Below the pieces are notes generated by a model. That model did no database searches and was not told where the DNA came from. It saw only the letters and a program-made list of their open reading frames with translations. 64,000 bases of DNA from JAWLDA01 sp041686855. Its GTDB lineage: Bacteria; Bacillota; Limnochordia; DTU080; RSA5. The translations under genes were made by a program, and so were the position numbers. The stretch lies in assembly GCA_041686855.1 (NCBI GenBank), contig JAWLDA010000017.1:1-64000 (forward strand), given 5' to 3'. This document shows, in pieces, positions 17,386-25,556 of the stretch (its first letter is position 1; every line of letters begins with the position of its first letter).

Positions 17386-18726
17386 GTGGTGGATGGTTTG
17401 CAAGTAGGCTTTAGTGAAACCCTCATCACGCCCCCGCTCGGTCTCGAGATGGCGGGCTACTTCTCCAACCGCATCGCCGACGGGATCAAGGACGATCTAT
17501 ACGCCCGAGCCATCACCGTTTCGCAGGGCGATCAACACGTGGCGCTCGTGGTCGTGGATCTCATTCACGTCCAGCTGGAGGACGTTGCCCGGGTCCGCTC
17601 GATCGTCGCCAGCCGCACCCCGATCCCGGCGGAGAACGTGATGGTTGCCGCCACACACACCCACACCGGTCCCGTTACCTCCAATCGACCGGGCTTCACA
17701 CGGGACGAAGCGTATATGCAGACCTGGGCCGAACGCTCGGCCGACGCAGTCTGCAACGCCTTTGCCAAACGTGTCGAGGCCAAAATCGGCGGAGGCCTCG
17801 GCGATCTCCCGGGCGTCTCGTTCAATCGACGTTATTGGATGAAGAACGGGCGCGTCCACACGAATCCGGGCGCCGGCAATCCGGAGGTTCTTCGGTCAAC
17901 CGGTCCGATCGATACGCAGGTATCGGTGCTGCGCTTTGACGACATGGATGGGAACCCGATCGGTGTACTCACGAACTTCGCCTGTCACACTGACACGACA
18001 GGGGGAACGGAGTACTCGGCCGACTGGGTCGGCTACACCGTCCGTTCCATTCGCCAGTTAGTCGGTGAGCTGGGCGCGGTCAACAAGGGCGCCGACGCTT
18101 CCGACTTTGGTGTCGTCGTGCTCAACGGCGCGTGCGGCGAGATCAATCACCACGACGTCTTCTCCCCGGGCCGCAAGAAGCGCTGGCCCACGATGACGCG
18201 CAGCATCGGCGTCGGCCTCGCCGCCGAGACGGTCCGCGTCCTCCTTGGCATCGACCCTCAGGAGTCTGAGATCGTCGGATCCAAGTCGACCCAGGTGACG
18301 CTCGGCCGCCTCCCCCTCGATCAACGTATCGCCGAATGCAAAGAGGCGCTCGCCGACGAGCGCACCGGCCGGATGGAGCGCACGCGAGCCGAGTCGTTCT
18401 TAAAGTCAGCGGACAAACTCCCCAAGGATGAATCGCTCACGGTCGACGCGGAGGTGCAACTGCTCCAGATTGGACCCGCCGCGATCCTCTCGCTTCCAGG
18501 CGAGATCTTCTCCGAATCAGGCCAGGTCTTTAAGGAGCAAGCGCCCCAAGCGTTCCCCATGATCGCGAACTTGGCCAACGGTGGCATGGGCTACATTCCT
18601 CCATATCGCGCGTACAGAGAAGGCGGATACGAGACCCGCTCGGCGTGGCTCCAACCCGGCAGCATCGAGGAGATGGTGGCCGCCGGCGTAAACCTCGCCC
18701 GCATTCCCTTGGACGCAACGGAGTGA
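17386..18726 (+). CDS. Neutral ceramidase-like hydrolase (second copy)
   Basis: A 446-residue paralogue of the protein at 6782, with the same landmarks: GFSETLITPPLG at the start, ATHTHTGP near 87, FACHTDTTGG near 203, SLPGEIFSESG and REGGYETRSAW near the C-terminus. It thus keeps the predicted two His, Glu and Tyr zinc ligands. No signal peptide is seen, so it is predicted cytoplasmic. It starts at GTG 17386 or 17389; both lie close to AAGG. It sits between an SDR gene and a solute-binding protein gene, a context like that of the first copy. This supports a role in degrading an imported acylated or amide-linked solute (inference). Confidence 0.8.
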   Translation: MVDGLQVGFSETLITPPLGLEMAGYFSNRIADGIKDDLYARAITVSQGDQHVALVVVDLIHVQLEDVARVRSIVASRTPIPAENVMVAATHTHTGPVTSNRPGFTRDEAYMQTWAERSADAVCNAFAKRVEAKIGGGLGDLPGVSFNRRYWMKNGRVHTNPGAGNPEVLRSTGPIDTQVSVLRFDDMDGNPIGVLTNFACHTDTTGGTEYSADWVGYTVRSIRQLVGELGAVNKGADASDFGVVVLNGACGEINHHDVFSPGRKKRWPTMTRSIGVGLAAETVRVLLGIDPQESEIVGSKSTQVTLGRLPLDQRIAECKEALADERTGRMERTRAESFLKSADKLPKDESLTVDAEVQLLQIGPAAILSLPGEIFSESGQVFKEQAPQAFPMIANLANGGMGYIPPYRAYREGGYETRSAWLQPGSIEEMVAAGVNLARIPLDATE

Positions 18727-18791
18727 CCACCTAAAGCGACCTACAGCCGACAACCAATCGACGACCAATCAAAGGAGACTTTTAACGCAAA

Positions 18792-20084
18792 ATGAAGCAG
18801 ATGAAGCCCACGAAGCTGCACATCATTGCGACCATGACGCTCCTCGCACTCCTTGTCGCCTTGCCGGCGCTCGCTAAGACGACGATTCGCTACCAATACA
18901 ACTGGTACGCCGTCGCGAATCAAAACGCCGCGTTCCAAGAAGCAATCGACGAGTTTAACCGTTCCCAAGATGAGATCTTCGTCGACGGCTTTGTCGTCTC
19001 GGGCACCTACGACCAACTCCTCACCTCCATCGCCGGCGGCGCCCAAGCCGACGTGGTCCACTTTGAGGCCTCGGCCATCATTGAGTGGGCCGCCCGGGGA
19101 CTCCTCGAGCCCATCGACGAATTCTACCCCGGTGAGTCGCTGACGCCGGAGCTGATGCGAGAGTACTTCCTCACCGCCGACGCCGACGAGGTGATCTGGC
19201 AAGATCGTGTCTGGGGAATTCCCGGTTACACGAACGCCCGCGGCATCTTTTGGAACATCGACCTTGTCAACGAGATCGGCATGGACAGCAGCCGCGCTCC
19301 CGCCACGATGGAGGAGTTAGAGGAGTTGGCCCGTCGCGGTCTCATCACTGACGGCGACGGCAACATCACTCGAGTCGGGTTTGCGCCTTGGGACGGCTCC
19401 TTCGGCTCCGCCGGCTGGATGTGGGCCTTCGGCGGCGATATTTACGATCCAGCCACCGGCATGCCGACGCTCAATCGCGACGAGAACGCCCGTGCTTGGG
19501 AGTGGATGCAAGACTGGGCTCAGCGCTTCCCGCCGAGCCAGTTTAGCCTCTCGTACGCAGGCCCTTCGGCCAGTGCCCACGGTCGCTTCATGGGTGGCTC
19601 GTACGTTGCAGTCACTGCCGCGGACAACTCCATCGCCAACTTCCAGCGCATCGCCCCTGAGCTCAACTTCGCAGCCGGGGAGGCTCCGCACCCCGCAGGC
19701 GGTCGCAACGGTTCGTGGGGCGGCGGCATTGGACACATCATCCCGGTCGGCACCGAGCATAAAGAGGAAGCGATCACCTTCCTGCGCTGGATGTCGACAG
19801 AAGGGCAGCGCATCCTGTACAAGCACCACGCCCAGTTCCCCACTCGGCGTGAAGTGGCGGACGAGATCCGCGCCAACATCGATCCCGAAGACCCACGCGT
19901 CCCGCTCTTTATGCAGATGGACAACCGCAACCCCCGGCCGCCGCTCTGGGCCAAGGTGATCGGTCGCCTCAACAGTCTGCAATCGAGCGAGATTATCACG
20001 TTGAACCAAAACCCCAGGGACGTGTTGGAGAACCTGCAACGCGAGTTTGGGCCGCAGTACGAGATGTTGCTCGGCGATCGCTAA
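18792..20084 (+). CDS. Extracellular solute-binding protein
   Basis: A 430-residue ABC-importer binding protein. The signal peptide is clear (LHIIATMTLLALLVALPALA, cleavage after it). The mature part begins TTIRYQYNWYAVANQN, has the pocket segments IAGGAQADVVHFEAS and GIPGYTNARGIFWNIDLVNE, and the late ITFLRWMSTEGQRIL. The ATG at 18792 is one of two closely spaced starts (18792 and 18801). It follows the ceramidase-like gene by 65 bases and is followed by a stem-loop and then the beta-helix gene. No membrane component of a transporter is near. Confidence 0.9.
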   Translation: MKQMKPTKLHIIATMTLLALLVALPALAKTTIRYQYNWYAVANQNAAFQEAIDEFNRSQDEIFVDGFVVSGTYDQLLTSIAGGAQADVVHFEASAIIEWAARGLLEPIDEFYPGESLTPELMREYFLTADADEVIWQDRVWGIPGYTNARGIFWNIDLVNEIGMDSSRAPATMEELEELARRGLITDGDGNITRVGFAPWDGSFGSAGWMWAFGGDIYDPATGMPTLNRDENARAWEWMQDWAQRFPPSQFSLSYAGPSASAHGRFMGGSYVAVTAADNSIANFQRIAPELNFAAGEAPHPAGGRNGSWGGGIGHIIPVGTEHKEEAITFLRWMSTEGQRILYKHHAQFPTRREVADEIRANIDPEDPRVPLFMQMDNRNPRPPLWAKVIGRLNSLQSSEIITLNQNPRDVLENLQREFGPQYEMLLGDR

Positions 20085-20151
20085 GCAGCGCTAAGCAGCG
20101 CCGAGTATCGGACCACCACAAATTCGGATTCACCTAGGCAGGCACAGACCG

Positions 20152-20185
20152 GCTCCTTGGGCGCGTCACGGTGCGTCCAAGGAGC
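20152..20185 (+). terminator. Stem-loop terminator or attenuator after solute-binding protein gene
   Basis: A perfect 9-bp stem (GCTCCTTGG at 20152-20160 with CCAAGGAGC at 20177-20185) is followed on the plus strand by TTTGCCCTTC, a weak T-rich tail. It separates the solute-binding protein gene from the beta-helix gene and may cause partial termination. Confidence 0.6.
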
Positions 20186-20243
20186 TTTGCCCTTCGCAAC
20201 ACCCGACAATTGCGCGTGTAAAAGTGAGGCGGAATGATTCGTA

Positions 20244-21620
20244 ATGAGTGATCCTCAGGCTGAAAACGGTTGGTTGACTCGGGATGTGCGCTCCTTTGGC
20301 GCCGTAGGCGACGGGATGACCGACGACACGGAGGCTATTGAAGCCGCGTGCCACGCCCAACAGGGCAGCGTCACCTTTCCTCAGGGAACGTACAAAATTA
20401 CCCGAACGATCTTGATTGATATGGCGACGACCGGGCGGATTGCCCTGCGCGGTTCAGGCGCAACGATCCGCCACACGGGCGCGGGTCCAGCGTTCCACTT
20501 TATCGGTCACCATCAGGGCAGTGCGAGCCCAGACAGCGTCGTTCCCGAGGTGTATGCCCAAAGCGTCATGCCCCAGGTAGACGGCCTCGCCATCGTCGGC
20601 GAGCACGACGAGGCCGACGGCATTTGTTTGGAGACCACCTTTAAGGCGACCTTGACCAACCTCCTTATCCGCGACTGTCGCCACGGCATCCACATCGTCA
20701 AGCGCAATCGCAATGTGCTCATCAACGGGGTGCACATCTACCACAACCGTGAGGTGGGCATCTACCTCGACAACGTCGACCTGCACCAGATCAACATTCA
20801 GGGCTCCCATATCAGTTACAACGGCGGCGGCGGCATCAAAGTCAAGGAAGGAAACATCCGCAACATCCAGATCACCGGGAACGACATCGAGTACAACTAC
20901 GGCGCCGGCGGTAGCGACGTCTGGTTTATTGCCGGCCGAATCGGTATCCGCGAGGGTGCGATCACGGGGAATACGATTCAGGCTGTCCCCCGCCCCGGAG
21001 GCGCCAACGTACGCATCGACGGGTTTAAACCCTTGAGCCCACTTAAGGCCGGACTCCTCTCCATCACCGGCAACCATATCTCCAGCCAAAGCATCAATGT
21101 GCTGATCAGCGACAGCCGTGGAATCGTCGTCGGCAACAACACGATGACCCGTGGGGCTGAGCGCAACATTCACGTCACGAGATCCGCCTTTGTCGACGTG
21201 AACCACAACATTCTCGACGATAACCCCGACTACGGGGGCGACAACATCGGCGGCATCTACCTGGAGGAGTGCCACGATTGCACGGTGCAGGCCAACACCC
21301 TCTCCCTGCCCCACGGTGGTACGGGCGAGCGCGGCGGTAGCATCGAAGCCGTGCGTTCCCACGGCATTAACATTGCGGAGTGCACCCTGGCGGGCCCCAA
21401 GTATCGAGGGGTCTGGCTTGAGGATGTTCAGGAATCACGCGTCTCTGGCTGCATCGTTCGCCGCACCCACGAGAACGACGACCTCATCGCGTCGATCACT
21501 GAAACCGGCACGAGCGACCGAAACATGATTGTGGGCAATCTCGTTCACGCCGGTCGCGATGAGGCGATCCAAACCGCGGGCGCGCACACGCTGGTTGCAC
21601 AGAACGTAACGACCCGGTAA
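20244..21620 (+). CDS. Right-handed beta-helix protein (pectate-lyase superfamily)
   Basis: A 458-residue protein starting with the pectate_lyase_3 signature DVRSFGAVGDGMTDDTEAIEAAC (residues 14-36), which is typical of GH28/GH55-like and epimerase beta-helices. About ten parallel-helix coils follow, with Asn ladders such as LINGVHIYHNREVGIYLDN, IQITGNDIEYN and VVGNNTMTRGA. No signal peptide is visible, so it may act on imported oligosaccharides. The ATG at 20244 follows GAGGCGG by about 10 bases. It stands between the solute-binding protein and ilvA. Lyase, glycosidase or epimerase activity cannot be separated from sequence alone. Confidence 0.78.
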   Translation: MSDPQAENGWLTRDVRSFGAVGDGMTDDTEAIEAACHAQQGSVTFPQGTYKITRTILIDMATTGRIALRGSGATIRHTGAGPAFHFIGHHQGSASPDSVVPEVYAQSVMPQVDGLAIVGEHDEADGICLETTFKATLTNLLIRDCRHGIHIVKRNRNVLINGVHIYHNREVGIYLDNVDLHQINIQGSHISYNGGGGIKVKEGNIRNIQITGNDIEYNYGAGGSDVWFIAGRIGIREGAITGNTIQAVPRPGGANVRIDGFKPLSPLKAGLLSITGNHISSQSINVLISDSRGIVVGNNTMTRGAERNIHVTRSAFVDVNHNILDDNPDYGGDNIGGIYLEECHDCTVQANTLSLPHGGTGERGGSIEAVRSHGINIAECTLAGPKYRGVWLEDVQESRVSGCIVRRTHENDDLIASITETGTSDRNMIVGNLVHAGRDEAIQTAGAHTLVAQNVTTR

Positions 21621-21644
21621 GGTGTAGTAAAAGGAGTGAGGAGC

Positions 21645-22889
21645 GTGAGCCCTGACCTGGTAACGGTGGACGATATCTACGCCGCCCGCGATCGGATCGG
21701 CACAGCCGTGTTACGTACACCGCTGCTCGAATCGCACACGCTTGGGGAGCTGTGTGGTAGACGCGTCTTTTGTAAGTTTGAGAACCACCAGATGACCGGC
21801 TCCTTTAAAGAGCGCGGCGCCCTCAACAAGCTCCTCCTCCTTGACGACGGCGCGAAGGCCCGCGGAGTGATTGCTGCTTCCGCGGGCAACCACGCTCAAG
21901 GCCTGGCCTACCACGGGCAGCGCCTCGGCATTCCCGTCACGATCGTCATGCCGGAGCACACCCCGTTGGTCAAAGTGGTCCACACGCAAAAGATGGGGGC
22001 TCGTGTCATTCAAACCGGAGAAGGGTTTGACGATGCTCTCACCTACGCGCTAAACCTCGCCGCTGACGAGGGGTTGACAGTGGTTCACCCCTTTGACGAT
22101 CCTGATGTGATCGCCGGTCAAGGGACGATCGCGCTTGAGCTCCTGGAACAGTGTCCCGAGCTCGACTCGGTGCTTGTCCCTGTGGGCGGCGGCGGGCTCA
22201 TTTCAGGCGTAGCGATCGCCTTGAAACACCTCCGCCCGGAGGTACGGGTGTACGGTGTCGAGGGAAGCCACTACGCCGGTATGACGGCGGCGCTCGCCGG
22301 AGAGCCCTTCGTGCCTGCCGGTCGCAGCATTGCGGACGGCATCTCAGTGCGCGATGTGGGCCAAGTCACGCGTGCCCTCACGCAGAAGTACGTCGATAAT
22401 GTCCTCTGCGTCGACGAAATGGAGATTGCACACGCCGTGCAACTTTTGCTTGAGATCGAAAAGAGCCTGGTAGAGGGCGCCGGCGCGGTCGGATTGGCCG
22501 CCCTCCTCCACAAGGGCGAGCAGGTGCGTGGAGAGCGGAGCGTCCTGCTCCTCAGCGGCGGCAATATGGACATTACGATGTTGGCTCAAATCATTGAGAA
22601 AGGGCTGGTAGCCGACGGGAGGCTCGCCCGCCTCACCGTCAGCGTGCCCGACGTCCCCGGAGGACTGGCTGCCGTGACGGCCTGCATCTCCCAAGCGAAG
22701 GGGAACATCCGCGACGTCAATCACCAGCGGGCCTTTTACGACGCGCCCCCGGGAACCGCCTGTGTCGAATTCACCATTGAAGCCCGCTCACGGGAGCACG
22801 TCGAGACGATCAAGGCCGCACTGGAAACGGAAGGTTACCCCTGCTCGCCCGTTCCAACGGCCAAGGCGCCTCGTACTCTGCGGCGTTAA
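21645..22889 (+). CDS. ilvA: Threonine ammonia-lyase (threonine dehydratase)
   Basis: A PLP enzyme of about 414 residues that deaminates L-threonine to 2-oxobutanoate. The Schiff-base lysine lies in MTGSFKERGALNKL (near residue 55), the phosphate loop is PVGGGGLISG near 180, and the substrate loop is SAGNHAQG near 80. Residues from about 325 form a C-terminal ACT-like domain (RLTVSVPDVPGGLAAV), as in the shorter allosteric, catabolic-type enzymes. AAGGAG at 21631-21636 points to GTG 21645 as the start; an in-frame GTG at 21636 is inside the ribosome site. The stop overlaps the 3' end of the next gene on the other strand by four bases. Confidence 0.93.
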   Translation: MSPDLVTVDDIYAARDRIGTAVLRTPLLESHTLGELCGRRVFCKFENHQMTGSFKERGALNKLLLLDDGAKARGVIAASAGNHAQGLAYHGQRLGIPVTIVMPEHTPLVKVVHTQKMGARVIQTGEGFDDALTYALNLAADEGLTVVHPFDDPDVIAGQGTIALELLEQCPELDSVLVPVGGGGLISGVAIALKHLRPEVRVYGVEGSHYAGMTAALAGEPFVPAGRSIADGISVRDVGQVTRALTQKYVDNVLCVDEMEIAHAVQLLLEIEKSLVEGAGAVGLAALLHKGEQVRGERSVLLLSGGNMDITMLAQIIEKGLVADGRLARLTVSVPDVPGGLAAVTACISQAKGNIRDVNHQRAFYDAPPGTACVEFTIEARSREHVETIKAALETEGYPCSPVPTAKAPRTLRR

Positions 22890-23419
22890 TCGGCAGTCTC
22901 CGCTCCCGGGGGCGGCTGCAACGAGCGCGGTGCTTGCTCCGTTTGTGCTGTCGTTTGCGCTGTCGTTTGCGCTGTCGTTTGCGCTGTCGTTTGCGCCGGC
23001 GTTTGTGCAGAGCCTTGAGGCTGGCGGTACACCCACGCCTCGCCCCCGCTCTTTAGGGAGACCCGTGCCCGCTCGTAGCTGCGTCCTTCATAACGATCCA
23101 CGCGCCTAAGTTCCCGGCGATTGACTCGGATCACGCCGCCTTCGATGGATTGGTCGGGATCGGGGACAGCAATATAATACGTCGTCCCACCAAGGGTGAT
23201 TTCGCCCTTGCGATACCCCTCCAACACGTCGGGACTGCTCGGCGTCGTTCGGCCGATCACTCGCTTTTGTACGTCCGGATCCAAGAGCGTTCCATATGAG
23301 AAGATGGGCTCTGTGTACACGTCCTTCCCACCCCACTGAGCGGCGTCATCGTGAGAAGCCGCCTGGACTTCGCCAATCTGCGCCAGCAAGAGAAGGAAGA
23401 CGATGAGGACAACTCGCAT
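22886..23419 (-). CDS. Secreted gamma-glutamylcyclotransferase (AIG2-like) protein
   Basis: A 177-residue exported protein. The first 20 residues are a signal peptide (VVLIVFLLLLAQIGEVQA). The core carries the GGCT/AIG2 pattern: IFSYGTLLDPDVQKRVIG (the YGTL substrate loop), LEGYRKGEIT, GGVIRVNRRELRRVDRYEG and the closing WVYRQ. The acidic residue expected in the motif D-x-x-E-G is present as DRYEG. After the domain there is a low-complexity tail of (AQTT) repeats and a Pro-rich end. Family members are usually cytoplasmic, so export is unusual. Tail-to-tail overlap with ilvA is four bases. Confidence 0.75.
   Translation of the reverse strand: MRVVLIVFLLLLAQIGEVQAASHDDAAQWGGKDVYTEPIFSYGTLLDPDVQKRVIGRTTPSSPDVLEGYRKGEITLGGTTYYIAVPDPDQSIEGGVIRVNRRELRRVDRYEGRSYERARVSLKSGGEAWVYRQPQGSAQTPAQTTAQTTAQTTAQTTAQTEQAPRSLQPPPGAETAD
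22941..23000. repeat. 12-bp in-frame tandem repeat
   Basis: Five tandem copies of a 12-base unit (GTTTGCGCTGTC on the plus strand, with slight changes in the first and last) encode the Ala-Gln-Thr-Thr repeats in the tail of the secreted GGCT-like protein. The unit is a multiple of three, so copy number can change without a frameshift. Confidence 0.9.
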
Positions 23420-23591
23420 CGCGTCACCTCTTCTGGCTTATCGTTTGGTCGTCGGGGCAGACGGTTCCTGGTGATACAGTTATTCTCTGGAATACCAATT
23501 GCTGTTAGTTCAAGGCGCGTGCCTTTGGAGGCATCACCGGTAGGTTGTCGAATATCCGCTGGATGAACCTTACTTCCGGAGGTATACTCAT

Positions 23592-24608
23592 ATGATTCAT
23601 TCTCTCTCCCCGCCCGAATACCGCAGGATGCGTGTCGAACCTTCCCTTCTCGTCAACGCGGACGGTCGTAGGATCGAGAGCCTGGAGGCGTGGGAGGAGG
23701 AACGGGGCCGCTTGGAGGCAGATTGGCGCGCCTACCTGGGCGCCTCGCCCTTCCCCGATCTCGAACATAACGTTCAAGAGCACGACGAAGAGGACCTCGG
23801 AGAACACATCGGCCGACGTGTGAACATCCAAACGGAGCCCGGCTACTTTGAAGAGTGCTACCTCTTGGTTCCCAAAGAGCGCCGTGCAGAGCCGCGTCCT
23901 GCGGTCGTCATCTTCTACTATGATGTGGAGACTCCCGCCGGCCTTCCGCGGGACGGCGCGGCTGAAGTGCGCCAGTTTGCTCGGCACTTGACCGACCGTG
24001 GCTACGTCACGCTCACACAGCGGTGGTTTCACGAAGGGTATGTCAATCGGCCCCGCGGCGGGCAAAGCCTTCAAGCTCGCTACTCGGAGAGTGTTGCCCG
24101 CTTCCAGCGACTCGCGCCCAATTGGAAAGGACTTGGCCGAGTCGTATGGGACGCTACGCGCTGCGTCGATTACCTGAGCACATTGGAGTACGTAGACCAG
24201 AATCGCATCGCGTGCATGGGCCACTCTCTCGGCGGCAAGATGTCTCTTTACGCTGCAGCCTTTGAATCCCGCTTCAAAGCGGTCATCGCCTCAGACCTCG
24301 GCATCGGCCTGCCATTCTCCAATTGGGAGGCGCCTTGGTACCTTGGACCCGAGGTGCAAGAGTCTTCATTCACCAGGGACCATCACCAACTCCTCGGCCT
24401 CATCGCGCCCCGACCTTTTTTACTGATTGCCGGGGAGAGCTCAGACGGCAAACGGAGCTGGCCGTACCTAAACTCTGCTCAAGACGTGTACCGGTTGTAC
24501 GGCAACGAGTCCGCCATCGCCATGTTTAATCACGGGACGGGACACACCCCAACCCAAGAGTCCATTGATGCGGCATACGCGTGGCTGGACGAGCAGCTTG
24601 CTCCTTAG
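23592..24608 (+). CDS. Alpha/beta hydrolase (esterase-like)
   Basis: A 338-residue cytoplasmic alpha/beta hydrolase. The nucleophile elbow is CMGHSLGGK near residue 212. The likely acid is the Asp in GESSDGKRSW near 282, and the catalytic His lies in FNHGTGHTPTQ near 316. The cap and strand pattern (RPAVVIFYYDVE, RFKAVIASDLGIG) resembles acetylxylan esterase or dienelactone-hydrolase relatives common near sugar catabolism genes. The ATG at 23592 follows CTTCCGGAGG with about 10 bases of spacing. It stands alone on the plus strand between two exported-protein genes. The substrate is unknown; deacetylation of an imported sugar is plausible. Confidence 0.82.
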   Translation: MIHSLSPPEYRRMRVEPSLLVNADGRRIESLEAWEEERGRLEADWRAYLGASPFPDLEHNVQEHDEEDLGEHIGRRVNIQTEPGYFEECYLLVPKERRAEPRPAVVIFYYDVETPAGLPRDGAAEVRQFARHLTDRGYVTLTQRWFHEGYVNRPRGGQSLQARYSESVARFQRLAPNWKGLGRVVWDATRCVDYLSTLEYVDQNRIACMGHSLGGKMSLYAAAFESRFKAVIASDLGIGLPFSNWEAPWYLGPEVQESSFTRDHHQLLGLIAPRPFLLIAGESSDGKRSWPYLNSAQDVYRLYGNESAIAMFNHGTGHTPTQESIDAAYAWLDEQLAP

Positions 24609-24752
24609 CTGTCTCTATGATCCGCTGTATCAGGTGCCCTTAAGGGGCGAGCTCCGACAAGTTTTACCACGTCTGGTGGAGGATCCCAAAGTGACTTCTC
24701 GAAGTGGACCTCAGTACAAAACCAAGGGTAAGTAGGAGGAACCTGTCGTCTC

Positions 24753-25214
24753 ATGTCAACCAAAGTTTTAAAAGTACTTGCTATGCTAACGCTCACCCTC
24801 TGCTTGTGCTCTGCCGCTGTGCTGGCTCAAGGGGCAGAGGAGATTACACCTGTCGTCGAGCCGAATGATGCGGGTCCCCAAGTCGCCATCAACGTACCCT
24901 CTGACGGGGTCCTATACAATGAGCGCGGCGAGCTCGTCGTCAGCGCCACTTTGAGTAATGTGGGCAACCAAGCCGTTCCCCCTCTCGATGTCGTCGTCGT
25001 CCTCTTAAACGACTGCATTTTGACGAATGTGCCGCAGACTTGCCGGTTTGCTGCTTTCGGTAGCTTCGAGGGCGTCGCGCCCAACGGCATCTCGCCCGAC
25101 AACTCGCTCTCGTGGGTCTTTAACTTTGGTCCTTACCCGCGCCTCGACCTCGAGCGCTGGACGGTCATTTGGTACCCCGTTGTCTCTGCTCTTGCCACGG
25201 CAGACGCTGAGTAA
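24753..25214 (+). CDS. Small exported protein with beta-sandwich-like domain
   Basis: A 153-residue protein with a signal peptide (MLTLTLCLCSAAVLAQG, cleavage near residue 27). The mature part starts with an acidic segment and then ELVVSATLSNVGNQAVPPLDVVVVLLND, which reads like a CARDB or FxLYD-type beta-sandwich. Two cysteines (in NDCIL and QTCRF) could form a disulfide. The ATG at 24753 follows AGGAGG. Two hairpins stand downstream. I do not recognise a specific family, and the function is unknown. Confidence 0.6.
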   Translation: MSTKVLKVLAMLTLTLCLCSAAVLAQGAEEITPVVEPNDAGPQVAINVPSDGVLYNERGELVVSATLSNVGNQAVPPLDVVVVLLNDCILTNVPQTCRFAAFGSFEGVAPNGISPDNSLSWVFNFGPYPRLDLERWTVIWYPVVSALATADAE

Positions 25215-25231
25215 GTGACTTTCTGTTTGTA

Positions 25232-25252
25232 GCACGGGTGTAACACCCGTGC
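25232..25252. terminator. Perfect 9-bp hairpin after small exported-protein gene
   Basis: GCACGGGTG (25232-25240), a TAA loop, and CACCCGTGC (25244-25252) form a stable hairpin 17 bases after the stop codon of the plus-strand gene. There is no T-run, but its position suggests 3'-end formation. Confidence 0.55.
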
Positions 25253-25278
25253 AGTAACCATCTCGTGGTTCGCACGCT

Positions 25279-25309
25279 ACAAGTAGGGGGATCCGATCCC
25301 CCTACTTGT
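25279..25309. repeat. Near-perfect 31-base palindrome
   Basis: ACAAGTAGGGGGATC (25279-25293) and GATCCCCCTACTTGT (25295-25309) are exact inverted repeats around a single base. It can fold as a long hairpin in RNA or a cruciform in DNA. It lies 26 bases after the previous hairpin, so the pair may form a bidirectional terminator or a small mobile palindromic element. Confidence 0.6.
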
Positions 25310-25556
25310 ACACTTCAGTCACACACTCCGCTCGCCGCGCCTTCATTCCAACCCCTCGGTCTCTCCCACGATCTCCTCCTTGCCCTCCTCCACGACCTTC
25401 CTGCGCTGCTTCACTTTCCCATTGTTTCTAACAATAATCTCCTAATGAGACTTCCGACTTCCAAGTGTTAATCTAATGACAGGCTTCTCCTTGCGTTCCA
25501 GCAATCCAACCATTTCGACATTTTCACACTCAATACGCCAGATAATGGGGGAACCG

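Noticed and set aside
20454..21362. 302-residue frame antisense to the beta-helix gene
   Set aside because: It is a low-complexity Val/Asp-rich shadow of the Asn/Ile ladder codons of the real gene.
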